From CAVPDG01 sp963702535 (GTDB lineage: Bacteria; Chloroflexota; Anaerolineae; Anaerolineales; UBA4823), in the NCBI GenBank assembly GCA_963702535.1, contig CAVPDG010000018.1, positions 124,001-188,000 on the forward strand: DNA of 64,000 nucleotides, given 5' to 3'. Numbering within the stretch: position 1 is the stretch's first letter; each line of letters opens with the position of its first letter. The notes below the pieces were generated by a model. It had not been told where the DNA came from, ran no database searches, and saw only the letters and a list, made by a program, of their open reading frames with translations. Below are positions 27,635-36,192 of this stretch, piece by piece. Both the position numbers and the translations under genes were made by a program.

Positions 27635-28069
27635 TTATTCCATACAAGGGCGGATGCCCTTGTACACTCTCACGCCGGAGAAGGTCTTCAAGATCGTATC
27701 CGGCGATTTATTCAACTGTCCAGCCAGCTCCAGCGCAGAGAGCGGCGTATTGCCATTCGCCAGGAAAACGCGAAAAGCTGCATCCACCAGGACTGTATGC
27801 TCGCCGATGAAACCGGGTTGCTTGGCGCAATGCGTGATCAGCACATGTTGCATGCCATCCACGCGCTGGACTTCGGCAGTTTCTGGATCCACCCAATCTA
27901 CCAGCTCCTCAACTCCCCTGGCAGCAAAAACTTTCTGGTGCTCAGGGCACAAGTTGCTGCGCAGGTAGACGCGCCAGTCCTGATCGTGTTTGCTCCACCA
28001 TTCAAAGTCAATGTGGAAACGCGTCTGCAATGTGGGCTTGACCAGGCTGAACCGCTTCACTTCACTCAA
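27635..28069 (-). CDS. Hypothetical protein with a helix-turn-helix-like C-terminus, 144 aa
   Basis: Not a family I recognise. The first 100 residues form a mixed domain with two cysteine-containing segments (NLCPEHQ and ITHCAKQ). The last 45 residues (TPLSALELAGQLNKSPDTIL) look like a winged helix-turn-helix followed by a basic strand ending YKGIRP. It could bind nucleic acid. It lies between tRNA-Arg and a large coiled-coil gene on the same strand. Confidence 0.65.
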   Translation of the reverse strand: MSEVKRFSLVKPTLQTRFHIDFEWWSKHDQDWRVYLRSNLCPEHQKVFAARGVEELVDWVDPETAEVQRVDGMQHVLITHCAKQPGFIGEHTVLVDAAFRVFLANGNTPLSALELAGQLNKSPDTILKTFSGVRVYKGIRPCME

Positions 28070-28095
28070 CTTGCCCCTCCTCCTTGAATCACCCC

Positions 28096-29680
28096 TCAGT
28101 TCCGATCCGGCTCGCCCAGGCGGAAGTGCAGGTCGCCGACATGAATGAACGATGAACGCGACGCCATCAGCGAGAGAAACGGACCAGGTGGACAGCGCCG
28201 GACCACATTGAGCGCCGCATACAGCTCGGTGGCGTGCACGTGACCCTGCGGGTTAAGCTTCGAAAGCTCGCGCACCATATTGACCACCACACGCTCGAAG
28301 GATTGGTGATCTTTTCCCGGATGCTCCCAGATCTGATCCAGCGCTTCCAGGTCGGGTATGGCGATGACCATGCGGTCGTCGTATTGGGATTGGACGGTCT
28401 GCTTCAGCATGGCAAAAACCACGCCCCCGTCTGAGCCCACGAGAACAGTCCGCACCCATTCCCGGCTCGAGCGGCGCATATCGCTGTGCAGAACCACTTC
28501 GCCCGGTTGGCGACCGTGCTGCACCCGGATAATGCTCCCCGGCTGCAATCCTCGCTTGGCATACCAATCCTTCAACCCGTATACATAGCGCTTATTGCGC
28601 ACGACCCAGGCAGGGAAGCTCTCGCCGCTCTCGCCATCCACCAGTGTAAAGCGGATGCGCGGCGCCTCATAAGCCGTGGGAAAAAGATGGCGGATGCGAC
28701 TTGCCAGCGGCAGCGTCCCGGCGCGCCAGTGGGGAAAGATCAAGCGAATCTCGGCTTCGTTTAGCTGCTGCTGCTTGCCCTCCAGCGGGGAGAGCTCATC
28801 ATCCAGCTCGCGCTCCAGCGCCAGCATGGCATCGTTCAGCGCGGCGCGATCATACTCGATGCCGGGATAGCGCAATTGCAGCGGCGGCTCCAGGACTTCT
28901 GCCGGCTCCAGGCGCTTCAGGAACCAGAGCACTTTACCCGCTGGACCGACTTCATCGAAGCGCTCATCTTCCTGGAGCGCAAGATCCAGCGAGAACTCCA
29001 ACAGCTTGGAGTTCACGTCCACCGGGAGCTCAATTTGCTCCAGCAGCGTGGAGGTCGGACAAGGGACCGCCGCCAGCCATATCCAGGACAGCTTCGGCGA
29101 GGTTCAGATGACCGATGCTGATATCGACCAGCAACGCACGCGGGAACCAGCGCCCGGCGATGCGGACGAAATCGGTACGCGACTCGAGCCCATCCTCCAA
29201 TGCTTCAGTGAGCGATTCCTGGTATACATCGAGAACCGATTGCAGATCCAGCCCATCATCTTCCTCCGTGACTTCCGGAGGGTCGTTCAGAATATGTTCT
29301 GCCAGGCTGGAGGCGTATTCCCTGCTAGCGCCATCCTCAAAGGCAACCTGGATCACTTCGAAGTCACCGATATCCGGGTTGTAGCCGGGGCGGACCCCGG
29401 TCACTTTACCGCGCTGCCAGTTCAAAGCAGGAAAGATCAGGCTCTGAGATTGGCTGTGATGCTCCTTGGGAAAATAGATATCGCCCCCAGAACTGCGCTG
29501 CAACTCAAGATCAGATTTCTCCCGGCGAATACGTTCCTTTGCCAGTAACGCCACGAGCTCCTGAGATGTAAGCGGAGTCTCCGCCTCCATCAAGGTTCCA
29601 TACAAGAACTCGATATCGCTTTCTTCCAGGTTAAGAGTATCCCAATAATCCTCTCGAAGCTTAAGAGAAGTAAAAGCCAT
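28096..29680 (-). CDS. Large protein of unknown function, about 527 aa (one frameshift)
   Basis: Two adjacent open frames join if one base is corrected near 29060: the first frame ends DMAGGGPL, and the second resumes as PTSTLLEQIELPVDVNSK. The N-terminal part contains a segment LTSQELVALLAKERIRREKSD that may form a winged helix, then beta-rich domains; the middle is strongly acidic. No known family, membrane segment or signal is recognised. ATG at 29680 (MAFTSLKL) has GAGGG upstream; an in-frame TTG occurs at 29737. The 144-aa gene follows 26 bases downstream. Confidence 0.65.
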
Positions 29681-29824
29681 GCTTGCCCTCATTAATTCAG
29701 CATAAAACGCCGGGGAATCATAATTACCCGTTCGCAAACCATCGTCTCATATTATACTCTATGAGAAAGTGGATTAAATCGGAGATTCCTTGTAGAATAA
29801 AAGTGTTTCGAGGAGACAAAACGG

Positions 29825-30112
29825 ATGGCAGATCAAAAATGGGAAGTGGTTGAGACGATCGCTGGAGACTTTCAGGCAGAGCTGCTGCGCGGCCTGTTAG
29901 AAGCCCAGGGAATACCGGTGGTGCTTTCCCAGGAAGGCGCCGGGCGTTCGCTCTACCCGGTGACGGTTGGGGCGCTTGGCAAGGTGGATGTTCTGGTGCC
30001 CAGCAGCTACCGGGAGCAAGCGCTGCAGGTTATCCGGGATTACAACGCTGGGGCATTCGAGGACTCCGAGGACTCGGGAGCATCCGGCAGCGAGCCTGAC
30101 GCCGAGCCTTAA
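29825..30112 (+). CDS. DUF2007-domain protein
   Basis: 95 aa. The single DUF2007 (putative signal-transducing protein) domain is recognisable: WEVVETIAGDFQAELLRGLLE with the strand-helix pattern, IPVVLSQEGAGRSLY, then VDVLVPSSYREQALQVIRDY. The tail is a run of Asp, Glu, Ser and Ala. ATG at 29825 has GAGGAG upstream. It is divergent from the large unknown gene and convergent with the M23 peptidase gene, whose stop is 11 bases away. Confidence 0.8.
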   Translation: MADQKWEVVETIAGDFQAELLRGLLEAQGIPVVLSQEGAGRSLYPVTVGALGKVDVLVPSSYREQALQVIRDYNAGAFEDSEDSGASGSEPDAEP

Positions 30113-30122
30113 TCGCCCGCTG

Positions 30123-31541
30123 CTAAGGGTAGGCGCGCTCCAGCCAATCCAACGGATCGACCTGCTCTCCTCCAGCCCAGATCTCCCAATGCAGGTGAGG
30201 ACCTTGCACGCGTCCGGTGCCTCCTACCAAGCCAATCCGTTGCCCGGGCTCTACCTTATCCCCCACGTTCACAAGGATCTCAGACTGGTGCATGTAGGCT
30301 GAATATATGCCCCAGCCGTGGTCGATCACGGTGGCATTGCCGCGCACGGTCAACGGACCGGCAAAGACTACCGTACCGGCAGCAGGCGCATAGATCTCCG
30401 TGCCCACGCCGCCGACAACATCCAACCCGCTATGGAAGCGATTGTACGGGCTGCCGTTGTACGATCTACGGTTCCCAAAACGCGACGACCAGCATTCTCC
30501 GGTCTCCAAGCAATAATCGACATCCAGCGGCGAGGGAATTTTGAATACGCCCTGCCAATAACGCTCCGGCGTCACCGGAGCGGTGAGCGCAGCCCACTGC
30601 TCATCCTCTGGCTTGGTGACGGCGGGATCCACTGTCGCAGGATCGACGGTCAAGGGCTTGTCGTAGGGGTAATCTACGGCGAAGAGCGGCACCGCTTGGG
30701 AGTAGGCGAAAGCTGCCCCGTCTTTCATCACACCGCGAATGGTCAACGGGTACAGACCCGGCTCAGCCAGGGCATTGACGCCCTGCAGTGCGACGTAGCC
30801 ATTTTCCCCGTCCCGGAAGAAATGCAGGTCGTGTCCTAACAACGATCCAGACAGCTCCATCTCCGCCGGTGTCGCCAGCTTGATCTCCGTGACTTTACCC
30901 TGCAGCATCGCTGCCGGGTCAACCGCCACAGCGCTGATTTCTCCGGGAAGCGCGCCAGGACCGGCTGCGCCATCTCCGGGGAAGAGCAGAGCATCCCCCG
31001 GCAACGCCTGCAGCGGACTTGCCAACCCGTTCGAGAGAGCAACCTGCCAGGGATTTACGCCCTGCGCTACCGCCAGCTCCAGCAGGGACTGCCCCGGGGA
31101 GAGCATCGCCCGCTCGCTGGGTAGATCAGCGCCGTCTTGCTGCGGGATCACCAGGGAATAACCAGCGTAAAGTTGGGCGGGGCTGGCCAGGTGGTTGAGC
31201 TTCACCAGGGCAGATTGGGAGGTCCGGTAGCGGCGGCTCAGGCTGCGCAGGTTCTCGCCATAGGGCACACGCTCGGTTACCAGAACGCCGCTGATCCCTT
31301 CCAGACCCGGGATGATCAGCTGCGAGCCAGCCGAGATTTGACCTGGATCGCTGATACCGTTGGCTTGCGCCAGCCTATCCAGTGAGATGTGGAACCGCTG
31401 GGCGATATCCCACAGCGAGTCGCCCTCCTGGATCACGTAGACCGGATTGTCCGGCCCGCTTTGACCCTGTGCGCGTGCAGGGGCATGCCAGAACAACCCA
31501 GAAATGATACATATACTAAGCAACAGTATTAACTTCTTCAA
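30123..31541 (-). CDS. Secreted LysM-repeat M23 metallopeptidase
   Basis: 472 aa. Signal peptide at residues 1-24 (LILLLSICIISGLFW, cleavage after ARAQ). Three LysM-type repeats follow (YVIQEGDSLWDIAQRF, then a segment with ENLRSLSRRYRTSQ, and a degenerate one), which bind peptidoglycan. The C-terminal M23 domain carries the zinc ligands in HSGLDVVGG and HLHWEIWAGG, with GNATVIDHGWG. It should cleave peptide cross-links in the cell wall or act with division proteins. It overlaps the upstream DUF192 gene by four bases, so the two are coupled. Confidence 0.92.
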   Translation of the reverse strand: MKKLILLLSICIISGLFWHAPARAQGQSGPDNPVYVIQEGDSLWDIAQRFHISLDRLAQANGISDPGQISAGSQLIIPGLEGISGVLVTERVPYGENLRSLSRRYRTSQSALVKLNHLASPAQLYAGYSLVIPQQDGADLPSERAMLSPGQSLLELAVAQGVNPWQVALSNGLASPLQALPGDALLFPGDGAAGPGALPGEISAVAVDPAAMLQGKVTEIKLATPAEMELSGSLLGHDLHFFRDGENGYVALQGVNALAEPGLYPLTIRGVMKDGAAFAYSQAVPLFAVDYPYDKPLTVDPATVDPAVTKPEDEQWAALTAPVTPERYWQGVFKIPSPLDVDYCLETGECWSSRFGNRRSYNGSPYNRFHSGLDVVGGVGTEIYAPAAGTVVFAGPLTVRGNATVIDHGWGIYSAYMHQSEILVNVGDKVEPGQRIGLVGGTGRVQGPHLHWEIWAGGEQVDPLDWLERAYP

Positions 31542-31906
31542 AACTGAACTCGATCTCCAACTTTAAAATCGCCCAACCGCGCCGGCGACATTTCAAGAAC
31601 ATAGCATGCCGGCTGGGAGGGTAGATATGCAAGACGCCACTGGCGCGCCAGGCGCACGTCCACTACGACCTGCCTGGAATTAATCCAGGCGACTGCCAGG
31701 TCCATCGGGACGCCCAGCATATGGATGCTGGTATCCAGGCGACTATCGCGGCCATAGACCAGCAATAACGATTCGCCCTGCGGCAGCCTGCGCCGGAAGG
31801 TCAATCCGCGCAGGCGGCAGAGGAAAGACGAACAATATTCTGCCTGCAGAGGCAAAGACAGTTCCCTGCTCAGGTTGCGCACGATCATGCGGCGGTGGGA
31901 TGCCAT
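31538..31906 (-). CDS. DUF192-domain protein
   Basis: 122 aa. The DUF192 fold is seen in CRLRGLTFRRRLPQGESLLL, SIHMLGVPMDLAVAWI, and the end YVLEMSPARL. Most DUF192 proteins are secreted, but no signal peptide is seen here. Its last four bases overlap the M23 peptidase start (ATGA), and it follows a response-regulator gene by 11 bases, giving a three-gene unit. Confidence 0.85.
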   Translation of the reverse strand: MASHRRMIVRNLSRELSLPLQAEYCSSFLCRLRGLTFRRRLPQGESLLLVYGRDSRLDTSIHMLGVPMDLAVAWINSRQVVVDVRLARQWRLAYLPSQPACYVLEMSPARLGDFKVGDRVQF

Positions 31907-31917
31907 GGAGGAAAAGC

Positions 31918-32296
31918 TCAGGCCAGTACCTTCTCCACGCTATCCAGCAAGTCCTGGGGGCTGAATGGCTTCGAGATGTAGTCGTCTACTTTGGCAATGT
32001 GCAATCCGAGGACTTTATCGATGCTCTGCGCCTTGGCGGTGATCACAATGACCGGGATCTGGCGGGTCTTGTCATTCGCTTTCATCTGCTGGTAAACATC
32101 CCAGCCATCCATATCCGGCATCATCAAGTCCAGGAGCACCAGATCGGGTAGCTGGTCTATACACGAGCTGCAAGCCTTTGCGCCCGCCATTTGCTCCGAG
32201 AACTTCATAACCTTTCCGGCTGAGGATCAGGCGCACCAGATCGACCATTTCCTGCTCGTCCTCGATGTAAACCACTCTCTTCAGGTTATCCGCCAT
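31918..32296 (-). CDS. Single-domain response regulator (one frameshift)
   Basis: The N-terminal part (VVYIEDEQEMVDLVRLIL, acidic pair present) and the rest (DQLPDLVLLDLMMPDMDGWD with the phosphoacceptor, VIVITAK, and KPFSPQDLLDSV) lie in two frames that meet near 32165-32185. Joined, they form a complete receiver domain of about 125 aa with no output domain. It heads the minus-strand unit with DUF192 and the LysM-M23 peptidase. An 18-base palindrome lies 28 bases upstream of its start. Confidence 0.82.
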
Positions 32297-32323
32297 GTGA
32301 CCCTCCGCGCCGGCCCAGAGGAA

Positions 32324-32341
32324 TTTTATCCCTGGATAAAA
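32324..32341. promoter_or_regulatory. 18-base palindrome upstream of the response regulator
   Basis: TTTTATCC-CT-GGATAAAA is a perfect inverted repeat 28-45 bases upstream of the regulator start at 32296. It is a plausible operator. The rest of 32297-32574 holds the dispersed repeat at 32481 and the efp promoter. Confidence 0.45.
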
Positions 32342-32480
32342 ACTCTTCTCCCGCCCTGCGCCCCGGTTTCCGGTGTTCCATTTTCCAAACCGCGTCCATC
32401 CTCTGGCATTAAGTGTACCACAGGAGAGAAAGCGATTGATGAAGAGCAGGGGTGCACAAAAAGGTTGTTATCGAATTTTG

Positions 32481-32509
32481 GGGTGTCCTAACAACTTTTG
32501 AGTGCTCCC
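32481..32509. repeat. Dispersed intergenic repeat, copy 1
   Basis: A 29-base sequence (from GGGTGTCCTAACAAC to GTGCTCCC) matches the reverse complement of 53286-53314 at 26 of 29 positions, counted by eye. Both copies are intergenic. An AAAAGGTTGTTA segment 20-30 bases upstream forms a partial inverted repeat with it. Confidence 0.6.
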
Positions 32510-32528
32510 AAGAGCAGCTAAGCGGGTG

Positions 32529-32537
32529 TGCTATAAT
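32529..32537 (+). promoter_or_regulatory. Extended -10 promoter of efp
   Basis: TGCTATAAT is a full extended -10 element, 37 bases before the efp start. No -35 box at a normal distance is seen. Confidence 0.65.
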
Positions 32538-32574
32538 CGGGGAGAATTTCGATCTCCCAAGTTGAGGCAAGGTT

Positions 32575-33132
32575 ATGATAGATGTAAATGATCTAAGAAA
32601 AGGCGTGACTTTTGAGTTGGATGGCGTCTTATACAAAGTGCTGGAATACGAACATCACAAGCCAGGGCGCGGAAAAGCCACCATCCGGGTGAAAGCGCGC
32701 AATATGCGCACAGGCACCATTCTGGATAAATCCTTTATCTCCGGCGACCGCGTGCAAGATGTTCGCCTGGATTATCACAACGTGCAATACCTGTACAACG
32801 ACGGTCAGGTTTACCATTTTATGGACCTGGACACCTACGAACAACCAGCCATCTCGCAAGAGATCTTGGGCGATGCATCAGACTACCTGAAGGAGAATCT
32901 GGAGGTCAAGCTCACCTTCTATAACAACGAGCCTCTGGATATCGAGCTACCCACTTCGGTGGATTTACTGGTGGTGCAGTCCAGCGTGGCGGTACGGGGT
33001 GACACGGCAACCGGTGTAACCAAGAAAGTGACAACCGAGACCGGCTTGCAAGTTTCCGTGCCTAACTTCGTAGAAGAGGGCGATACGATCCGGGTTGACA
33101 CCCGCAACGGCGCATACATCACGCGCGCCTGA
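32575..33132 (+). CDS. efp: Elongation factor P
   Basis: 185 aa, three beta-barrel domains. It enters the ribosome between P and E sites to relieve stalling at proline stretches. Domain I has the loop EYEHHKPGRGKATIR; the tip residue aligned with the modified Lys34 of E. coli is Arg32 here, followed by Gly-Lys. Domain II contains EVKLTFYNNEPL and domain III ends GDTIRVDTRNGAYITRA, the standard EF-P C-terminus. No modifying enzyme (EpmA, EarP or YmfI) is seen in the window. Confidence 0.96.
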   Translation: MIDVNDLRKGVTFELDGVLYKVLEYEHHKPGRGKATIRVKARNMRTGTILDKSFISGDRVQDVRLDYHNVQYLYNDGQVYHFMDLDTYEQPAISQEILGDASDYLKENLEVKLTFYNNEPLDIELPTSVDLLVVQSSVAVRGDTATGVTKKVTTETGLQVSVPNFVEEGDTIRVDTRNGAYITRA

Positions 33133-33172
33133 CTCCCGCCGAGATAATCCTGTCTATCTGAAAAGCTGTACC

Positions 33173-33514
33173 ATGCGTACCCCGGCTGGCAAGGAATGCC
33201 GTTACTTTTATGGTGATTATTACCGGGGGCGGGAACACGAGGAATGCCGCCTGCTCGGCGCGCAATCTCCCCCGCTCACCTGGAAACGCGAGTTGTGTGA
33301 AAGCTGCCCCGTGCCGGAGATCCTGATGGCGAACGCCTGCTCGAACCTGGTGCTGAATCCCCAACTGGCGCGCCCTTTCCCTTTCACCCGGCAGCAGGTT
33401 AAAGTGAAATCTTTTTGCTCCAAGACGCAGCGAGGGGGATTCGACCCGCATGTCGGCTGCGGCGAGTGCCATAGCCTGCCGCCGGAGTTCCTGAACGCGA
33501 AGCTGGGGGATTGA
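33173..33514 (+). CDS. Small cysteine-rich protein of unknown function
   Basis: 113 aa with nine cysteines arranged in clusters: ECRYFYGDYYRG, EECRLL, CESCPVPEI, NACSNL, SFCSK and GCGECHSLP. This suggests zinc or iron-sulfur binding. No signal or membrane segment. ATG 33173 is the first in-frame ATG after efp and gives a clean N-terminus; an upstream in-frame extension overlaps efp and is unlikely. The HAD-DinB gene follows nine bases later, so these are probably cotranscribed. Confidence 0.7.
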   Translation: MRTPAGKECRYFYGDYYRGREHEECRLLGAQSPPLTWKRELCESCPVPEILMANACSNLVLNPQLARPFPFTRQQVKVKSFCSKTQRGGFDPHVGCGECHSLPPEFLNAKLGD

Positions 33515-33523
33515 GGCGCTCCC

Positions 33524-34741
33524 GTGAGCCTGACGCTGCTCTTCGACCTGGATGATACCCTGCTGGAAAACTCGATGGCGGAGTTCCTGCCCGCCTACCT
33601 GCAGAAGATATCGGATTACCTGGCTGACAGGGTAGAACCCGCTACCATGATCCAGGCCCTGCTGGCAGGCACCAACGCCATGCTGGTCAACCAGAATCCG
33701 GATTGCTCCCTGGCGGACATCTTCTACCCGATCTTCTACCAGATGATCCGGCAGCAGCCACAGGCGATCAACCCGGCGATCGAGCGCTTTTACCGCGACA
33801 TCTTTCCGCAGCTCAAAAGCCTTAGCCGCCCCATGCCCCAGGCTGTGCGCATGGTTGAGGCTGCCTTTGCCCGCGGCTACACGGTTGCCATCGCCACCGC
33901 GCCTCTGTTCCCGCGCCAGGCGATCTTGCAACGGCTGAGCTGGGCAGGTTTCAATCCAGAGCGGCATCCTTTCGCCCTGATCCCATCAATCGATGATTTC
34001 CACTTCGCCAAGCCGAATCCGGCTTACCTGGCAGAGCTGCTGGCAATGCTGGGCTGGCCTGAAGATGGCGCCTTGATGGTGGGCAACGACCCGAGGGACG
34101 ACCTTCGCGCCGCATACGGACTGGGGTTGCCCAGTTACTGGATGCGCAAAGATGGCTATCCGCCTCCGGGCGAGGGTGAACAACCCAGCGGAGCTGGCTT
34201 ACACGATGATCTGCTCCCCTGGCTGGACTCCACCCCGCCAGAGAAGCTGCAGATTGAGTATCACAAACCGAGCGCGCTGCTGGCGATCCTGCGCTCGACG
34301 CCGGCTGCGTTAAGCACCCTGAGCCGGGGGCTTTCTGGCGACATCTGGACTCAAAGACCTGCCCCAACCGAATGGAGCCTGGCGGAGATCACCTGCCATT
34401 TACGGGATGTGGACGCCGAGGTGAACCTGCCACGCCTGGAGAAGGTATCCCGGCAAACCAATCCCTTCCTGCCCGGCGTCGATAGCGACCGCTGGGCAGA
34501 GGAACGCAACTACATCCAACAAGATGGAAAAGCCGCGCTGCAAAGCTTCATCGGGGAGCGGATCAGGCTCATCAGCCTGCTTGAAAACCTATCCGCTGAA
34601 GACTGGCATCGTCCAGCGCGGCACGCCATCTTCGGTCCCAGCACACTGCAAGAGCTGGTCGGCTTTATCGTCGGGCACGACCGGCTACATGTGCGCCAGG
34701 CGCATGCAGTGATCCAGCCCGTTCTACAGCCTGCCTGGTAG
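33524..34741 (+). CDS. HAD hydrolase / DinB-like domain fusion
   Basis: 405 aa. Residues 1-215 are a HAD-superfamily hydrolase: motif I FDLDDTLLENS, motif II Thr in IATAPLF, motif III Lys in FAKPNPAYL, motif IV VGNDPRDD. Residues 245-403 are a DinB / YfiT-like four-helix domain with the metal histidines in EITCHLRDVD and GHDRLHVRQAH. The first half would remove phosphate from a small metabolite; the second belongs to a family of metal-dependent thiol transferases or related enzymes. GTG start at 33524. No frame break is needed, so the fusion is real. Confidence 0.85.
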   Translation: MSLTLLFDLDDTLLENSMAEFLPAYLQKISDYLADRVEPATMIQALLAGTNAMLVNQNPDCSLADIFYPIFYQMIRQQPQAINPAIERFYRDIFPQLKSLSRPMPQAVRMVEAAFARGYTVAIATAPLFPRQAILQRLSWAGFNPERHPFALIPSIDDFHFAKPNPAYLAELLAMLGWPEDGALMVGNDPRDDLRAAYGLGLPSYWMRKDGYPPPGEGEQPSGAGLHDDLLPWLDSTPPEKLQIEYHKPSALLAILRSTPAALSTLSRGLSGDIWTQRPAPTEWSLAEITCHLRDVDAEVNLPRLEKVSRQTNPFLPGVDSDRWAEERNYIQQDGKAALQSFIGERIRLISLLENLSAEDWHRPARHAIFGPSTLQELVGFIVGHDRLHVRQAHAVIQPVLQPAW

Positions 34742-34801
34742 CCTGACAGGACTCGCCAGATAGTTTATCCGATATAAAACATCTAATTTCGGCGCTTATT
34801 C

Positions 34802-34810
34802 TGGTACAAT
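34802..34810 (+). promoter_or_regulatory. Extended -10 promoter of the fab genes
   Basis: TGGTACAAT matches TGn-TAnnnT. It lies 104 bases before the fabF start and just upstream of a structured leader. Confidence 0.5.
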
Positions 34811-34821
34811 GCAGCGCATCT

Positions 34822-34864
34822 ATGCCGGCGTGGCAGTGTTATAACTGCCATCAACGGCATTTTA
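34822..34864 (+). promoter_or_regulatory. Nested hairpin in the fabF leader
   Basis: Outer arms ATGCCG (34822) and CGGCAT (34855), inner arms TGGCAGT (34831) and ACTGCCA (34844), then TTTT. It resembles an attenuator or protein-binding leader. Confidence 0.45.
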
Positions 34865-34913
34865 GGTTTGCGAACAGGGCTTATTGTGGCAGCACCCTGG
34901 TCAGGAGGCAACG

Positions 34914-36192
34914 GTGAGGAAGCGAGTTGTTGTCACGGGTTTGGGATGTATCAGCCCATTGGGGAACGATGTGCCCACACTGTGGGATAACCTTCTCAAG
35001 GGAAAGTCTGGCGTTGACCGGATCACCCATTACGATACGAGCGAGCATAAATGTAAAATAGCAGCCGAGGTCAAGGGATTCGACCCCGCCGCTCTGTTCG
35101 GCAGCCGCGAGGCGCGGCGCATGGGATCGCGTTACCCAGTTTGCCCTGGTGGCTACCCTGCAAGCCGTACAGCAGTCTGGACTGCAAATCAACGATGCCA
35201 ACCGCGACCGGATTGGCGTTGTGATCGGCTCGGGCATTGGGGGCTTGAGCACGCTTTACGAGCAGATGCTGGTCTTTAGCGAGCGCGGTCCTAGCCGGGT
35301 GAGCCCGTTCCTCGTCCCGATGATGCTTCCGGATTCCAGCGCCGGAATGGTAGCCATCCAGCTTGGGGTGCGCGGTCCCAATATGGCAGTGGTGACGGCT
35401 TGCGCCACAGGCACCAACGCCGTCGGAGAAGCAGCAGAAGTGATCCGGCGGGGCCAGGCAGATGTAGTCCTGGCAGGCGGAAGCGAGGCTGCCATCATCC
35501 CCATCGCCATGGCTGGACTCAGCGTCATGACCGCCCTCTCATCTCGCAATGACGATCCGCAGGGCGCATCACGTCCTTTCGACCTGATGCGGGATGGCTT
35601 CGTCATGGGAGAAGGCGCGGCAATCCTCGTGCTAGAATCCCTGGAACACGCCCAGGCGCGGGACGCTCAGGTCCTGGCGGAGGTCCGCGGGTACGGCTCC
35701 ACCAATGACGCTTACCACATCTCCGCGCCAGCTGAAAACGGCGCCGGAGCGATGCGCTGCATCCGCATGGCGCTGGATGACGCCGGCCTGGATGATCAGG
35801 ATATCGACTACATCAACGCCCACGGGACCAGCACGCCGCTGAACGATAAAAGTGAGACCGCAGCCATTAAAGCCGTGTTCGCAGAGCAGGCGTACAAGAT
35901 CCCGATCTCCTCCACCAAGTCGATGACCGGTCACCTGCTGGGGGCGTCGGGCGCGGTGGAAGCGCTGGTGTGCGTCAAGGTGCTGCAAGAGCATCTCCTG
36001 CCACCGACGATCAATTATCAGACCCCTGATCCTGACTGCGACCTGGATTACGTGCCGAATACAGCCCGGGCTGTTCCAGTCCGTCACGCCATGTCCAATT
36101 CGTTCGGTTTTGGCGGTCACAATGCCACCCTCATCCTGAGCAAGCTCAACGCTCCGGGCAGAACACAAACCACTCCGGAGGGGCAAGTATGA
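34914..36192 (+). CDS. fabF: Beta-ketoacyl-ACP synthase II (one frameshift)
   Basis: Elongating condensing enzyme of type II fatty-acid synthesis. The Cys-His-His triad is present: VVTACATGTNAVGEA, NAHGTSTPLNDKSET and STKSMTGHLLGASGA, plus SNSFGFGGHN. One extra G near 35123 shifts the frame between ARRMD and RVTQFALVATLQA. The repaired length of about 425 aa is normal. GTG at 34914 follows AGGAGG. The stop overlaps fabH by four bases. Confidence 0.94.
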
